DNA of 64,000 nucleotides from Oscillospiraceae bacterium (GTDB lineage Bacteria; Bacillota; Clostridia; Oscillospirales; Ruminococcaceae). This document shows, in pieces, positions 51,278 to 58,628 of the stretch. The stretch lies in NCBI GenBank assembly GCA_031280965.1, contig JAITFZ010000026.1:1-64000 (forward strand), written 5' to 3'. The notes below the pieces were generated by a model. The model did not search any database, was not told the origin of the DNA, and worked only from the letters and a program-made list of their open reading frames with translations. Made by a program: the position numbers and the translations under genes. Within the stretch, counting starts at the first letter, position 1. Each line of letters starts with the position of its first letter.

Positions 51278-51687
51278 TGCTTTTTTTCCTCCTCATTTGA
51301 TTTTAACTGCTTGAGTATATCAAGCAGTTTTTTCGGCACAGGAAGTCCCATGCCTGCTGCGTTTTCAAGCAGGCTGACCCCTTCGTTCGCGATGAATAAA
51401 AACAGCACCGCCGTGCGAAGCGCGGAGCCGTTTTTGATAACATGTGTGTCAATTATGTGCGCGACGGCAATAACAGCAAAAATCATAATTTTTTTGCATA
51501 TTCCCTTGAAGCCGATTTCGCTTGACAAACATTTTTTTGCAATTGCGACAACAACTCCGGTTGCGTAATCAAGCAACACAAGAGTGATTAGAGCAGTAAA
51601 AAGCCCGTCAAGTTCACCGAAAAGGAATCCTGTAACCGCGCCTGCGCTAAGCAGAAACACGTCGTAAATTTTTCTCATTAAGCTCAC
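51274..51687 (-). CDS. Phage-type holin family protein
   Basis: 137 residues of the toxin-secretion/phage-lysis holin family: helices around AGAVTGFLFGELDGLFTALI, TLVLLDYATGVVVAI and IMIFAVIAVAHIIDTHVI, plus FIANEGVSLLENAAGMGLPV, which is family-typical, and a charged tail (KQLKSNEEEKKQ). AGGTGAGC precedes the start. No endolysin or other phage gene is near, so this is an orphan holin, possibly used in spore or toxin-like release. Confidence 0.88.
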   Translation of the reverse strand: MSLMRKIYDVFLLSAGAVTGFLFGELDGLFTALITLVLLDYATGVVVAIAKKCLSSEIGFKGICKKIMIFAVIAVAHIIDTHVIKNGSALRTAVLFLFIANEGVSLLENAAGMGLPVPKKLLDILKQLKSNEEEKKQ

Positions 51688-51699
51688 CTTTCAAATATT

Positions 51700-51723
51700 G
51701 GGCGATTATCAATCGCCCCTGCA
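51700..51723. repeat. GGGCG-type palindromic unit before the holin
   Basis: GGGCGATT-ATC-AATCGCCC with the shared tail CCTGCATAAAT. Confidence 0.5.
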
Positions 51724-51810
51724 TAAATTTCTGCTAAAAAGCCGCCTTTTTCAGGACGGCTTTTTGCATTTTAATAGTAGCATATTTTTATGGTGCAATT
51801 CAATGAAAAT

Positions 51811-53106
51811 TTATCCGACCGAATTCACGACCCCGATAAATATTGGCAGATTCTGATTATTGTCAATTAGCATAAACACGAACGGGCGGTCTAAAATTAC
51901 TGCTTTAGGTTCAGAAAATACCCCGTTCGCCTTGATTTCAACCATAGTCACCGCGCCCGCTTTTGTGCCAAGCTCGTCAACTTCTATAAATGTTTTATGT
52001 TTAACTTCAGAGATAAAAAGGTCGCCTTTTTCCGATAAACCAAGCTTTGATAAATCAGCTTTATCGGGCATAAAAGCCTGCTCAATCCCCATTGCTTCGA
52101 GTACGCCGTTCATGCTTAAATCATAATCAAAACTAAACTTAGGAAGAACTGTACGCACTTCTGTCTGCTGTACATTTTCAAGAGTTTTAATCAGTTCCCC
52201 GCCTGTAAGTGAGCCCACGTAATCATCTATGCTCACACCCTCATTCGGGAGCAATGCGGCGAAGCTGTAATGATTGCCCTTGTACGGTTTTATGAAGCCG
52301 GTCGCCTTCTTATCCGAAATGAATTGCCACTCGCTCGCATACATCATCTGAACTGATTGAATTTCACCGTTATAAGCGGTGAAATCTCTGCTGTGAATGT
52401 TATTCTCATAGTAAACCCTCTCCCACTCCGCATCGAAAATAATCGCATTGATTAGGAACATTACGGCATCTTCCGAAATCTCGTCGATTATTTCCTCAAT
52501 AAGCCCGTCGGTATTATTATTGACCCAGTTGTTAATATCCGTAAGAGTGCTGTCGTCAAACGCGGACTTGAAAATATCCGCACCGTAATAAGCCTTGTTT
52601 GTCTGCAAAAATTCTTCTTTTACAGAAAAACTATTATTGTCTTTCATCCAAATTGAGTTCGCGATTCCGAGTTTTGAGCCTTCGCCACTGTACAATTCCT
52701 GAACATACGAAAACAAAAATTCATTAAGCTTTGTAATATCCGCACCGCCGCCAAGCACAGATTCCATTTCGGACAGCGTGACGCCATCCGCGCCGTTTGC
52801 CGTCATAGACAACGCCAATAACACGGATAAAGGCGAAATAAGCGTGTTCTCGCCCTGCGTTTCCTCGTAAGCTTTCTTGAAAAGCTCAACCGAAAATTCG
52901 GCAGTGTCGGCGATTTCATGCACAGAAATATCACGTGCTTGCGGGGTTTGACCGCTTCCGGTTGGCTCAAGCTGTTTGGAATTATCATGCGCTTGCGAGG
53001 TTTGACCGCTTCCGGTTGGCTCGGGTTGCCCGGAGATGATATTTTCTTCTTCGCAAGCCGTAAAAATAAAAACCAAAACCAATAACATGCAAATACATTT
53101 TTTCAT
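51811..53106 (-). CDS. Serpin lipoprotein
   Basis: 431 residues from the ATG at 53106 (AAAGGAG 11 bases upstream). A lipoprotein signal (LVFIFTAC) is followed by a linker with two copies of EPTGSGQTxQAxD. The serpin core is complete: NTLISPLSVLLALSMTANGA, LINAIIFDAEWE, hinge FIEVDELGTKAGAVT, and C-terminal DRPFVFMLIDNNQNLPIFIG. The reactive loop after the hinge (MVEIKANGVFSEPKA) has an unusual make-up, so the target protease cannot be read. Surface serpins in gut bacteria may block host or competing serine proteases (inference). Confidence 0.93.
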   Translation of the reverse strand: MKKCICMLLVLVFIFTACEEENIISGQPEPTGSGQTSQAHDNSKQLEPTGSGQTPQARDISVHEIADTAEFSVELFKKAYEETQGENTLISPLSVLLALSMTANGADGVTLSEMESVLGGGADITKLNEFLFSYVQELYSGEGSKLGIANSIWMKDNNSFSVKEEFLQTNKAYYGADIFKSAFDDSTLTDINNWVNNNTDGLIEEIIDEISEDAVMFLINAIIFDAEWERVYYENNIHSRDFTAYNGEIQSVQMMYASEWQFISDKKATGFIKPYKGNHYSFAALLPNEGVSIDDYVGSLTGGELIKTLENVQQTEVRTVLPKFSFDYDLSMNGVLEAMGIEQAFMPDKADLSKLGLSEKGDLFISEVKHKTFIEVDELGTKAGAVTMVEIKANGVFSEPKAVILDRPFVFMLIDNNQNLPIFIGVVNSVG

Positions 53107-53134
53107 AAACTGCACTCTCCTTTTAATGTCTTAT

Positions 53135-53170
53135 CAGGTAATTGCGAAAAATGAATTTCGCAATTACCTG
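53135..53170. repeat. Perfect 15-bp palindrome CAGGTAATTGCGAAA
   Basis: CAGGTAATTGCGAAA (53135-53149), loop AATGAA, perfect complement (53156-53170), upstream of the serpin gene. A partial copy lies at 32952-32975. It could also terminate the uxaA-like transcript or act as an intergenic mobile palindrome. Confidence 0.65.
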
Positions 53171-53227
53171 CCTTATAACTATAAAACAACGCAGACTATT
53201 AAAAGGTTGCATGTTTTTTTGTTTTTT

Positions 53228-54655
53228 TTACAATGTTACTCCGTTTTTAAATATCGCGAACTCACGATAACCATTAACTTCGCTTCTGGTGCGGGTTCTG
53301 CCCTCGGCGACAGCGATAATTAAATCCCACAGCTCATTTTCGGCTTTTTCCGCGCCTGTTCCCGAAAGGAGTTTCCCGGCGTCATAGTCCGTCCAATTTG
53401 ACTTTCTGATTGCCAAATCAGAATTAGTTGAAATTTTTATTGTAGGCGCAAGCGCACCGAGCGGTGTTCCGCGTCCTGTTGTGAACAGGATTAAATGGCA
53501 TCCCGCCGCTGTCATGGCGGTCGTTGAAACTATATCATTACCCGGTCCGTCAAGTAAATTCAAACCGCTTTTTACAACTCTGCCGCCATAATTAAGCACA
53601 TCGGTAATTATACCCGCGCCGCCTTTTTGCACACAGCCGAGCGATTTTTCCTCAAGTGTTGTTATCCCGCCATCTTTGTTTCCCGGAGAAGGATTTTCGT
53701 AAACCTCCTGTCCGTGGCTTGTAAAGTATCTTTTGAAATTGTTAATTATGCTTACAGTTTTATTAAAAATATTTTCGTTCTCACAGCGGTTCATTAAAAT
53801 AGTTTCTGCTCCGAACATTTCCGGCGTTTCTGTCAGTACGGCGGTTCCGCCGTACGAGATTATTCTGTCTGATATCCGCCCGGCAAGCGGGTTTGCAGTT
53901 ATACCCGAAAAAGCGTCCGAACCGCCGCATTTGAGTCCTATTATAAGTTTGTCAAGTTTAATAATTTCACGTTTATCGCTCTTTATAGTTTCTGCAATTT
54001 CACCGATTAATTTAACGCCTTCCGCGACCTCATCTTCACAGCTTTGAGCGGTGAGAAACCTGACACGTTTCGGGTTATAATTTTCAAGCTGCTTTTTGAA
54101 ATCACATATAGTATTATTTTCACAGCCAAGCCCTAAAATAAGCACACCTGCTGCGTTTGGGTGACGAGCAATTCCCGCGAGGATTTTCTGTGTATTTTCA
54201 TGGTCAACTCCAAGCTGCGAACAGCCGTAAGGGTGTGTTACGGCAAAGATTCCGTCGGTTTTATCCTTGTATAATTCATTTGCTGTTAAAGCGATTTTTT
54301 CTGCGGCTTTATTAACACAGCCTACGGTGTTTATAATCCAGATTTCATTGCGTATTCCAACCCTGCCGTCCTCACGCGGATAACCTAAAAAACTACCCGC
54401 TCTTTTTGTCGGATTTCCTGCTAATTCAGGGGTGTAATTATACTCGTTTTCGCTTGAAACGGCACTTATTAAATTTTGCGTGTGTACATGCTCGCCCGCT
54501 TTTATATTTACAGTCGCGGTGCCGATTGGAAAGCCGTACTTTATTACTTTTTCACCCTTTTTTATATCGTTCAGCGCGACCTTATGACCATGTGCGATTA
54601 TGCCTGATTTTTCAAGCACAACCGCAACATTGTCAAGTTCATTAATTTTAATCAT
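53228..54655 (-). CDS. uxaA: Altronate dehydratase
   Basis: About 475 residues from the ATG at 54655. Converts D-altronate to 2-keto-3-deoxygluconate in galacturonate breakdown. Signatures: VALNDIKKGEKVIKYGFPIG, GNIRNE-like VGIRNEIWIINTVGCVN, THPYGCSQLGVDHENT, LGCENN, GLKCGGSDAFSGITANPLAG, CHLILFTTGRGTPLG. The SAF and UxaA parts are fused, as in the single-chain enzyme. Start overlaps the uxaB stop by 8 bases. Confidence 0.95.
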   Translation of the reverse strand: MIKINELDNVAVVLEKSGIIAHGHKVALNDIKKGEKVIKYGFPIGTATVNIKAGEHVHTQNLISAVSSENEYNYTPELAGNPTKRAGSFLGYPREDGRVGIRNEIWIINTVGCVNKAAEKIALTANELYKDKTDGIFAVTHPYGCSQLGVDHENTQKILAGIARHPNAAGVLILGLGCENNTICDFKKQLENYNPKRVRFLTAQSCEDEVAEGVKLIGEIAETIKSDKREIIKLDKLIIGLKCGGSDAFSGITANPLAGRISDRIISYGGTAVLTETPEMFGAETILMNRCENENIFNKTVSIINNFKRYFTSHGQEVYENPSPGNKDGGITTLEEKSLGCVQKGGAGIITDVLNYGGRVVKSGLNLLDGPGNDIVSTTAMTAAGCHLILFTTGRGTPLGALAPTIKISTNSDLAIRKSNWTDYDAGKLLSGTGAEKAENELWDLIIAVAEGRTRTRSEVNGYREFAIFKNGVTL

Positions 54656-56066
54656 TAACAAGCCTTTCTGTCAGAGGTTTTACACCGTGTTTTTTTATGA
54701 AGTAAAACGACTCTTCAACCGCCGATTGAAGCTGTAAATTCCCGGATATATCAACGTCCCACGCTCCGCTGATATTCTTAAAAATTATGTCAAGTTTGTT
54801 GTCGCGCAAGAAAACTATATCACGCTCTTCATCTGTCAGTTTAAAACGCCCGCCGTTCTTGTAAAAGGCGATTAACGCGGCAAAAGAGAAGGTAAGAATT
54901 GGAGGAAGTTCACCGAATCTTCTTTGATATTCAAGAATCGTCGGAAGTACCCGCGTCTTGAATTTAGATACGCAGTTGAGCGTAATCCCGAGTAATTCGT
55001 GCCTGATATACGGATTTGAAAACCGCTCAAAAACCGCCTTTGCAAAGCCTTCAAGTACATTTCTGTTTATATCGAGCGTAGGAATAATTTCCTTAAATAT
55101 TGCTCTGTCAAGATATTTTTTGAAGGTCACATCTTCCGTCGCTTCGCCTACTGTTTTATATCCGCATAGAAGTGCGGCGGGTGCAAGACAGGTGTGTGCG
55201 CCGTTAAGTAAGCGCACTTTTCTCAGGCGATAGGGCGTGATATTCTCGCTGAAAACCACATTCAATCCCGTTTTGTCAAGCGGCAGTTCCTTCCTTATCT
55301 GTCCCGGTCCCTCTATTGCCCAAAAGTAAAACAACTCGCAAGCATTAAGCAACTCATCGCGATAACCGAGTTTATTGCAAATTTTGTCGGCTTCCGTGTG
55401 AGGATATCCTGCTACAATTCTGTCTACAAGCGTGTTTGTGAAGATACACGATTCGTCAATCCAGCGTATAAAATCCTCACTCAACCCCCATTCATTTGCG
55501 TAAATTAACACAAGTTCTTTCAGCTTCGCGCCATTGTTTTCAATTAATTCGCACGGTAAAAAGATTATACCTTTCTTTTTATCTCCATTAAAAAAAACAA
55601 ATCGTTCATATAAAAAAGCTGTCACTTTTCCCGGAAATGATGCTTGCGGCATATCGTTGATTGATTCTCCTGCGCGATAGGAAATTCCCGCTTCTGTTGT
55701 ATTTGAAATAATGAAGCGCAGTTCAGGATTTCGCGCTCGTTTTATATAATTACTATAATCATCATATGGATTTATGTAGTCGGAAACGCAGGTAACAAGG
55801 CTTGTTTTAACCGTTTTTTCGCCATTTTCAAGTCCTCTTGCAACAATCGTGAAAAGCCCTTCCTGCTTTCTTAATAACTCGATTTTACCTTCGGGAATCG
55901 GCTGTATAATTGTCACGTTACCGCCAAAGAGTCCTTTACGGTTCATATTGTCAATTGCATAACATGCGAAAGCGCGCAGAAACGCGCCTTCTCCGAACAT
56001 TAAAACTTTTTCGGGGAAAGATTGCTGAAACCTGACAAGCGGGAGTTTTCTGCTGAGTTGTTCCAT
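54648..56066 (-). CDS. uxaB: Tagaturonate reductase
   Basis: 472 residues. Reduces tagaturonate to altronate with NADH. Mannitol dehydrogenase family: FGEGAFLRAFACYAIDNMN, ISNTTEAGISYRAGE, the FLPCELIENNGAKLKELVL catalytic area, NTLVDRIVAGYPH, RLLNGAHTCLAPAA, GITLNCVSKFKTRVLP. AAGGAAA precedes the ATG. Followed by uxaA; uxaC is not in the window. Confidence 0.95.
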   Translation of the reverse strand: MEQLSRKLPLVRFQQSFPEKVLMFGEGAFLRAFACYAIDNMNRKGLFGGNVTIIQPIPEGKIELLRKQEGLFTIVARGLENGEKTVKTSLVTCVSDYINPYDDYSNYIKRARNPELRFIISNTTEAGISYRAGESINDMPQASFPGKVTAFLYERFVFFNGDKKKGIIFLPCELIENNGAKLKELVLIYANEWGLSEDFIRWIDESCIFTNTLVDRIVAGYPHTEADKICNKLGYRDELLNACELFYFWAIEGPGQIRKELPLDKTGLNVVFSENITPYRLRKVRLLNGAHTCLAPAALLCGYKTVGEATEDVTFKKYLDRAIFKEIIPTLDINRNVLEGFAKAVFERFSNPYIRHELLGITLNCVSKFKTRVLPTILEYQRRFGELPPILTFSFAALIAFYKNGGRFKLTDEERDIVFLRDNKLDIIFKNISGAWDVDISGNLQLQSAVEESFYFIKKHGVKPLTERLVND

Positions 56067-56111
56067 GTTCTGTTTCCTTACTATATAAATTATTTTACCT
56101 GCATAAATTAA

Positions 56112-56987
56112 CTACTTGTCAATAATTTTAATTCCCTTTTCTGTTTCTTCAACTTCAAGAAAAATCACACGTTCATTCGGAGTTTTATTCGGAGTATGAA
56201 GCGTCAGAATCAATTTGCCGTTAAAATCGCGGAAAAGCATTCCATGTCCGCCGTCATTATCAAATAAAATGTCTGCTTGCTCCCATTCGCCGTCTATTTC
56301 GCCGCTTTTTGATTTTGCATAACACTGGCAATATCCGTTTTCCGTAAAGTTCGACCACAACATTAAAAGTTTGCCGCTTTTTGTTCTGTGCAAAAAACAA
56401 CCATCCGTAACATAACCCTCAATATTATTGCTCTTTGAAAAAACTGTTTTACCCCAAGGCGCAGACGACGACATAAATAGATTTATCGGCTCGCCGACAG
56501 CGCTTTTCAAGTTTGAACTCAGCTTCAAAGCGCAGATTGCGCCGTCGCCGATTTGCACCCACTCGTGGCAATAAACAAGCCACGGCTGCTTGTTTTTGTC
56601 AACATACAAAGTGCCGTCAAGGCACATATGCCCGGCGGGAGTAACCGCTTTCTCACTCCACGGTAAAAACGGGCCGAGCGGATTTGCCGACTTTAAAACC
56701 GCTGTCCCGCGGTTATAGCCATCGCCGATAAAAGACGCAAACATGTAAAATTCGCCATTGTAAATATGCACTTCCGGCGCCCAGAAGTTACGTGTTCCCC
56801 AGTAGTTTTCAGGCGGGATAAAAACCTGAAAAGGGCCGTCCCAATCGTTTAAATCCTCGCTCACATATGCGTTGAATCCCTGTCCTTTTTCAACCCAAAT
56901 ATCAGTGTCGGTTGAACCATAAAGGTAATATTTTCCGTTATGTGAAACTACAAAAGGGTCGCGAATTTGTACTTCATTAATATTCAT
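56112..56987 (-). CDS. GH43-family glycosidase
   Basis: 291 residues from the ATG at 56987. Five-bladed propeller: QIRDPFVVSHNGKYYLYGST with the base Asp, NFWAPEVHIYNGEFYMFASF, HMCLDGTLYVDKNKQPWLVY, VTDGCFLHRTKSGKLLMLWS, GGHGMLFRDFNGKLILTLH. Such enzymes remove arabinose or xylose from side chains. No signal peptide, so it acts inside the cell on imported oligosaccharides. The mini-frame of leader repeat G overlaps its start. Confidence 0.9.
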   Translation of the reverse strand: MNINEVQIRDPFVVSHNGKYYLYGSTDTDIWVEKGQGFNAYVSEDLNDWDGPFQVFIPPENYWGTRNFWAPEVHIYNGEFYMFASFIGDGYNRGTAVLKSANPLGPFLPWSEKAVTPAGHMCLDGTLYVDKNKQPWLVYCHEWVQIGDGAICALKLSSNLKSAVGEPINLFMSSSAPWGKTVFSKSNNIEGYVTDGCFLHRTKSGKLLMLWSNFTENGYCQCYAKSKSGEIDGEWEQADILFDNDGGHGMLFRDFNGKLILTLHTPNKTPNERVIFLEVEETEKGIKIIDK

Positions 56988-56988
56988 A

Positions 56989-57084
56989 TTTTCATAAAGT
57001 CCTTTCTTCACCAATTAACGATAGCTTCATTTTAAAACGAAGCGAAAACGACATTTTCCCCGTTTCGGTTGTATTTTGTTTCAA
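56989..57084 (-). repeat. Leader repeat copy G (before GH43)
   Basis: Full-length 96-base copy: GTTGAAACAAAATACAACCG onward, hairpin 1 GAAAAT-GTC-GTTTTC, hairpin 2 GCTTCGTTTTAAAATGAAGC with a G-U pair, GGTGAAGAAAGGACTTTATGAAAA. Constant ATG at 56995 reads ATG AAA ATA TGA, overlapping the gene start as ATGA. It starts 2 bases after the GH4 stop codon. Confidence 0.92.
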
Positions 57085-57086
57085 CC

Positions 57087-58469
57087 CTATTTATTCCATT
57101 CTTCCGGTAAATATTTCAATGTGTTTTTAATCATTTCGTTTATTAACTTTACATCGCTTTTGCCGTTTGAAAGCGGGTCTTTTTCAAATATTCTGTAAAC
57201 TTTTTCTCTGTCAAATTCGAGCGCGGCGTTAAGCGTCATTGCTTGATTTTCTATATGCCGTTGCATTAACCCGAGTAATTTTTCAGGCACATTCCCCGCA
57301 TAAAGCGGACGGACATCATCGCGAGAGAAGACGGCGTTAGTTTCAACGATTGTATCGGCAGGGAAGTTGCCGATTTGTCCGTTTGTATTCGGTAAATTTA
57401 CATTGCTGATTACGCGGGTTAATCCGCACAGTGCTTTAATCAGCAGGATTCCTTCCTCGCCCGACGGCTTTAAAATAATATTTTCTTCGCCGGAAACAAG
57501 CCGTCTGCTTTGCTCAAGTTTGCGCTTCAAATCCGCTGAACGCCAGTCAACGCTCGTAAGGTAAAAACCCCAGCTCTCGGCTGTTTCCGGGTTTTTTAAA
57601 TATAAATCGCCGGGCATGAATTCTGCTAAATGGCGGTCGCCCGCCGCCGCAATCAACCCGTAATTCCTGAATAAATCGAACTTTACACGGTTGTTGCAGG
57701 TGAAGCATTTATCCGGAAGTTCGCTGTTGTCACCACCGAAACCGCTTTCATAAAACTCATCTGTGAATTCACTGTACATTTCTAAAAGGTCATAATTTTT
57801 CCATGAAGCTTTATCAAACCATGTAAAGTGATTAAGCCCTAAAACATTTACGTGAATATCGCTTCTTTGCACACCCTTTTCTTCAGTTCTGCGCCTTACC
57901 ATTTCCGCTAAAAGTTCCTGCGCACCAAAAACTTCATGGCAACAGCCGAACGCTTTGATTTTCGGAAAAGCGTGATAAAGCGCACGAACACAAAGACTCA
58001 TCGGGTTCGTATAATTAATTACCCACGCATCGGGGCAATGTTGCTTTATGGCTTTGGCAAAACCCGTAAAAAGCGGAATTGTACGAAGTGCGCGGATTGT
58101 GCCGCCGGGACCCGCCGTATCGCCGACTGACTGATAAATTCCGAGCCGTTCGGGCAGATGTACGTCCGTGTGCATTTCTTCAAACGTTCCCGGCAGAATA
58201 GATATAATCACGAAATCAGCGCCGTCAAGCGCGTTTTCAAGAGCGCCGACGGCTGTATATTTCCACTTTCCCGAAGCCTCGGACATGGCGGAAATACGAT
58301 TACCGATGGTTTCATTATCTTCAGCGGCGGTACGGTCGATATCGTATAGCTTAATCTCACCGCCCAAGTCACCCTCAAGCGCCAAATCCGTCATGAAAAC
58401 TCTTGCCCAACTGCGCGAGCCGCCGCCAATGTAGGCGATTTTTAAGTTTTTATTATCGGTGAATTTCAT
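57087..58469 (-). CDS. GH4 alpha-galacturonidase (LplD-like)
   Basis: 460 residues. NAD-dependent GH4 enzyme: KIAYIGGGSRSWARVFMTDL, IISILPGTFEEMHTDVHLPE, GIYQSVGDTAGPGGTIRALR, VINYTNPMSLCVRALY, GCCHEVFGAQELLAEM (metal Cys and His), LGLNHFTWFDKA, AAGDRHLAEFMPG. The resemblance to B. subtilis LplD is close along the whole length, so galacturonate release is likely. No signal peptide. It feeds uxaB and uxaA. AAAAAAGGAG lies before the ATG. Confidence 0.92.
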   Translation of the reverse strand: MKFTDNKNLKIAYIGGGSRSWARVFMTDLALEGDLGGEIKLYDIDRTAAEDNETIGNRISAMSEASGKWKYTAVGALENALDGADFVIISILPGTFEEMHTDVHLPERLGIYQSVGDTAGPGGTIRALRTIPLFTGFAKAIKQHCPDAWVINYTNPMSLCVRALYHAFPKIKAFGCCHEVFGAQELLAEMVRRRTEEKGVQRSDIHVNVLGLNHFTWFDKASWKNYDLLEMYSEFTDEFYESGFGGDNSELPDKCFTCNNRVKFDLFRNYGLIAAAGDRHLAEFMPGDLYLKNPETAESWGFYLTSVDWRSADLKRKLEQSRRLVSGEENIILKPSGEEGILLIKALCGLTRVISNVNLPNTNGQIGNFPADTIVETNAVFSRDDVRPLYAGNVPEKLLGLMQRHIENQAMTLNAALEFDREKVYRIFEKDPLSNGKSDVKLINEMIKNTLKYLPEEWNK

Positions 58470-58512
58470 GGTTCTGCTCCTTTTTTATAATTGTAGGTAA
58501 TTGAGTATCATG

Positions 58513-58544
58513 ATTATAGTGCGGTGTTTCACCCCGCTACGGGG
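58513..58544 (-). promoter_or_regulatory. Possible regulated promoter before GH4
   Basis: TATAAT (58513-58518, minus strand) stands 42 bases before the GH4 start. No fitting -35 is seen, but CCCCG-CTA-CGGGG (58532-58544) lies in its place. This could be an activator-type operator for the galacturonate operon. The spacer 58470-58628 shows nothing else. Confidence 0.3.
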
Positions 58545-58628
58545 AATTGCACTTTTTGCACGGGCAAAAAAGTAACGTCCTTCGTTCGCGAAGTTTCGCA
58601 TTATATAAACTCTCGGCATAGTCATTTC

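Noticed and set aside
40936..57014. A shared N-terminal extension (KKGLYEN-type) on several proteins
   Set aside because: It comes from translating the leader repeat through its ribosome-binding site. The frames begin with GTG or TTG inside the hairpin and the family-conserved starts lie downstream.
12012..57084. Leader repeats read as CRISPR repeats or a classic MITE
   Set aside because: Copies are kilobases apart with no spacers, no cas genes, no terminal inverted repeats and no target duplications that I could pair.
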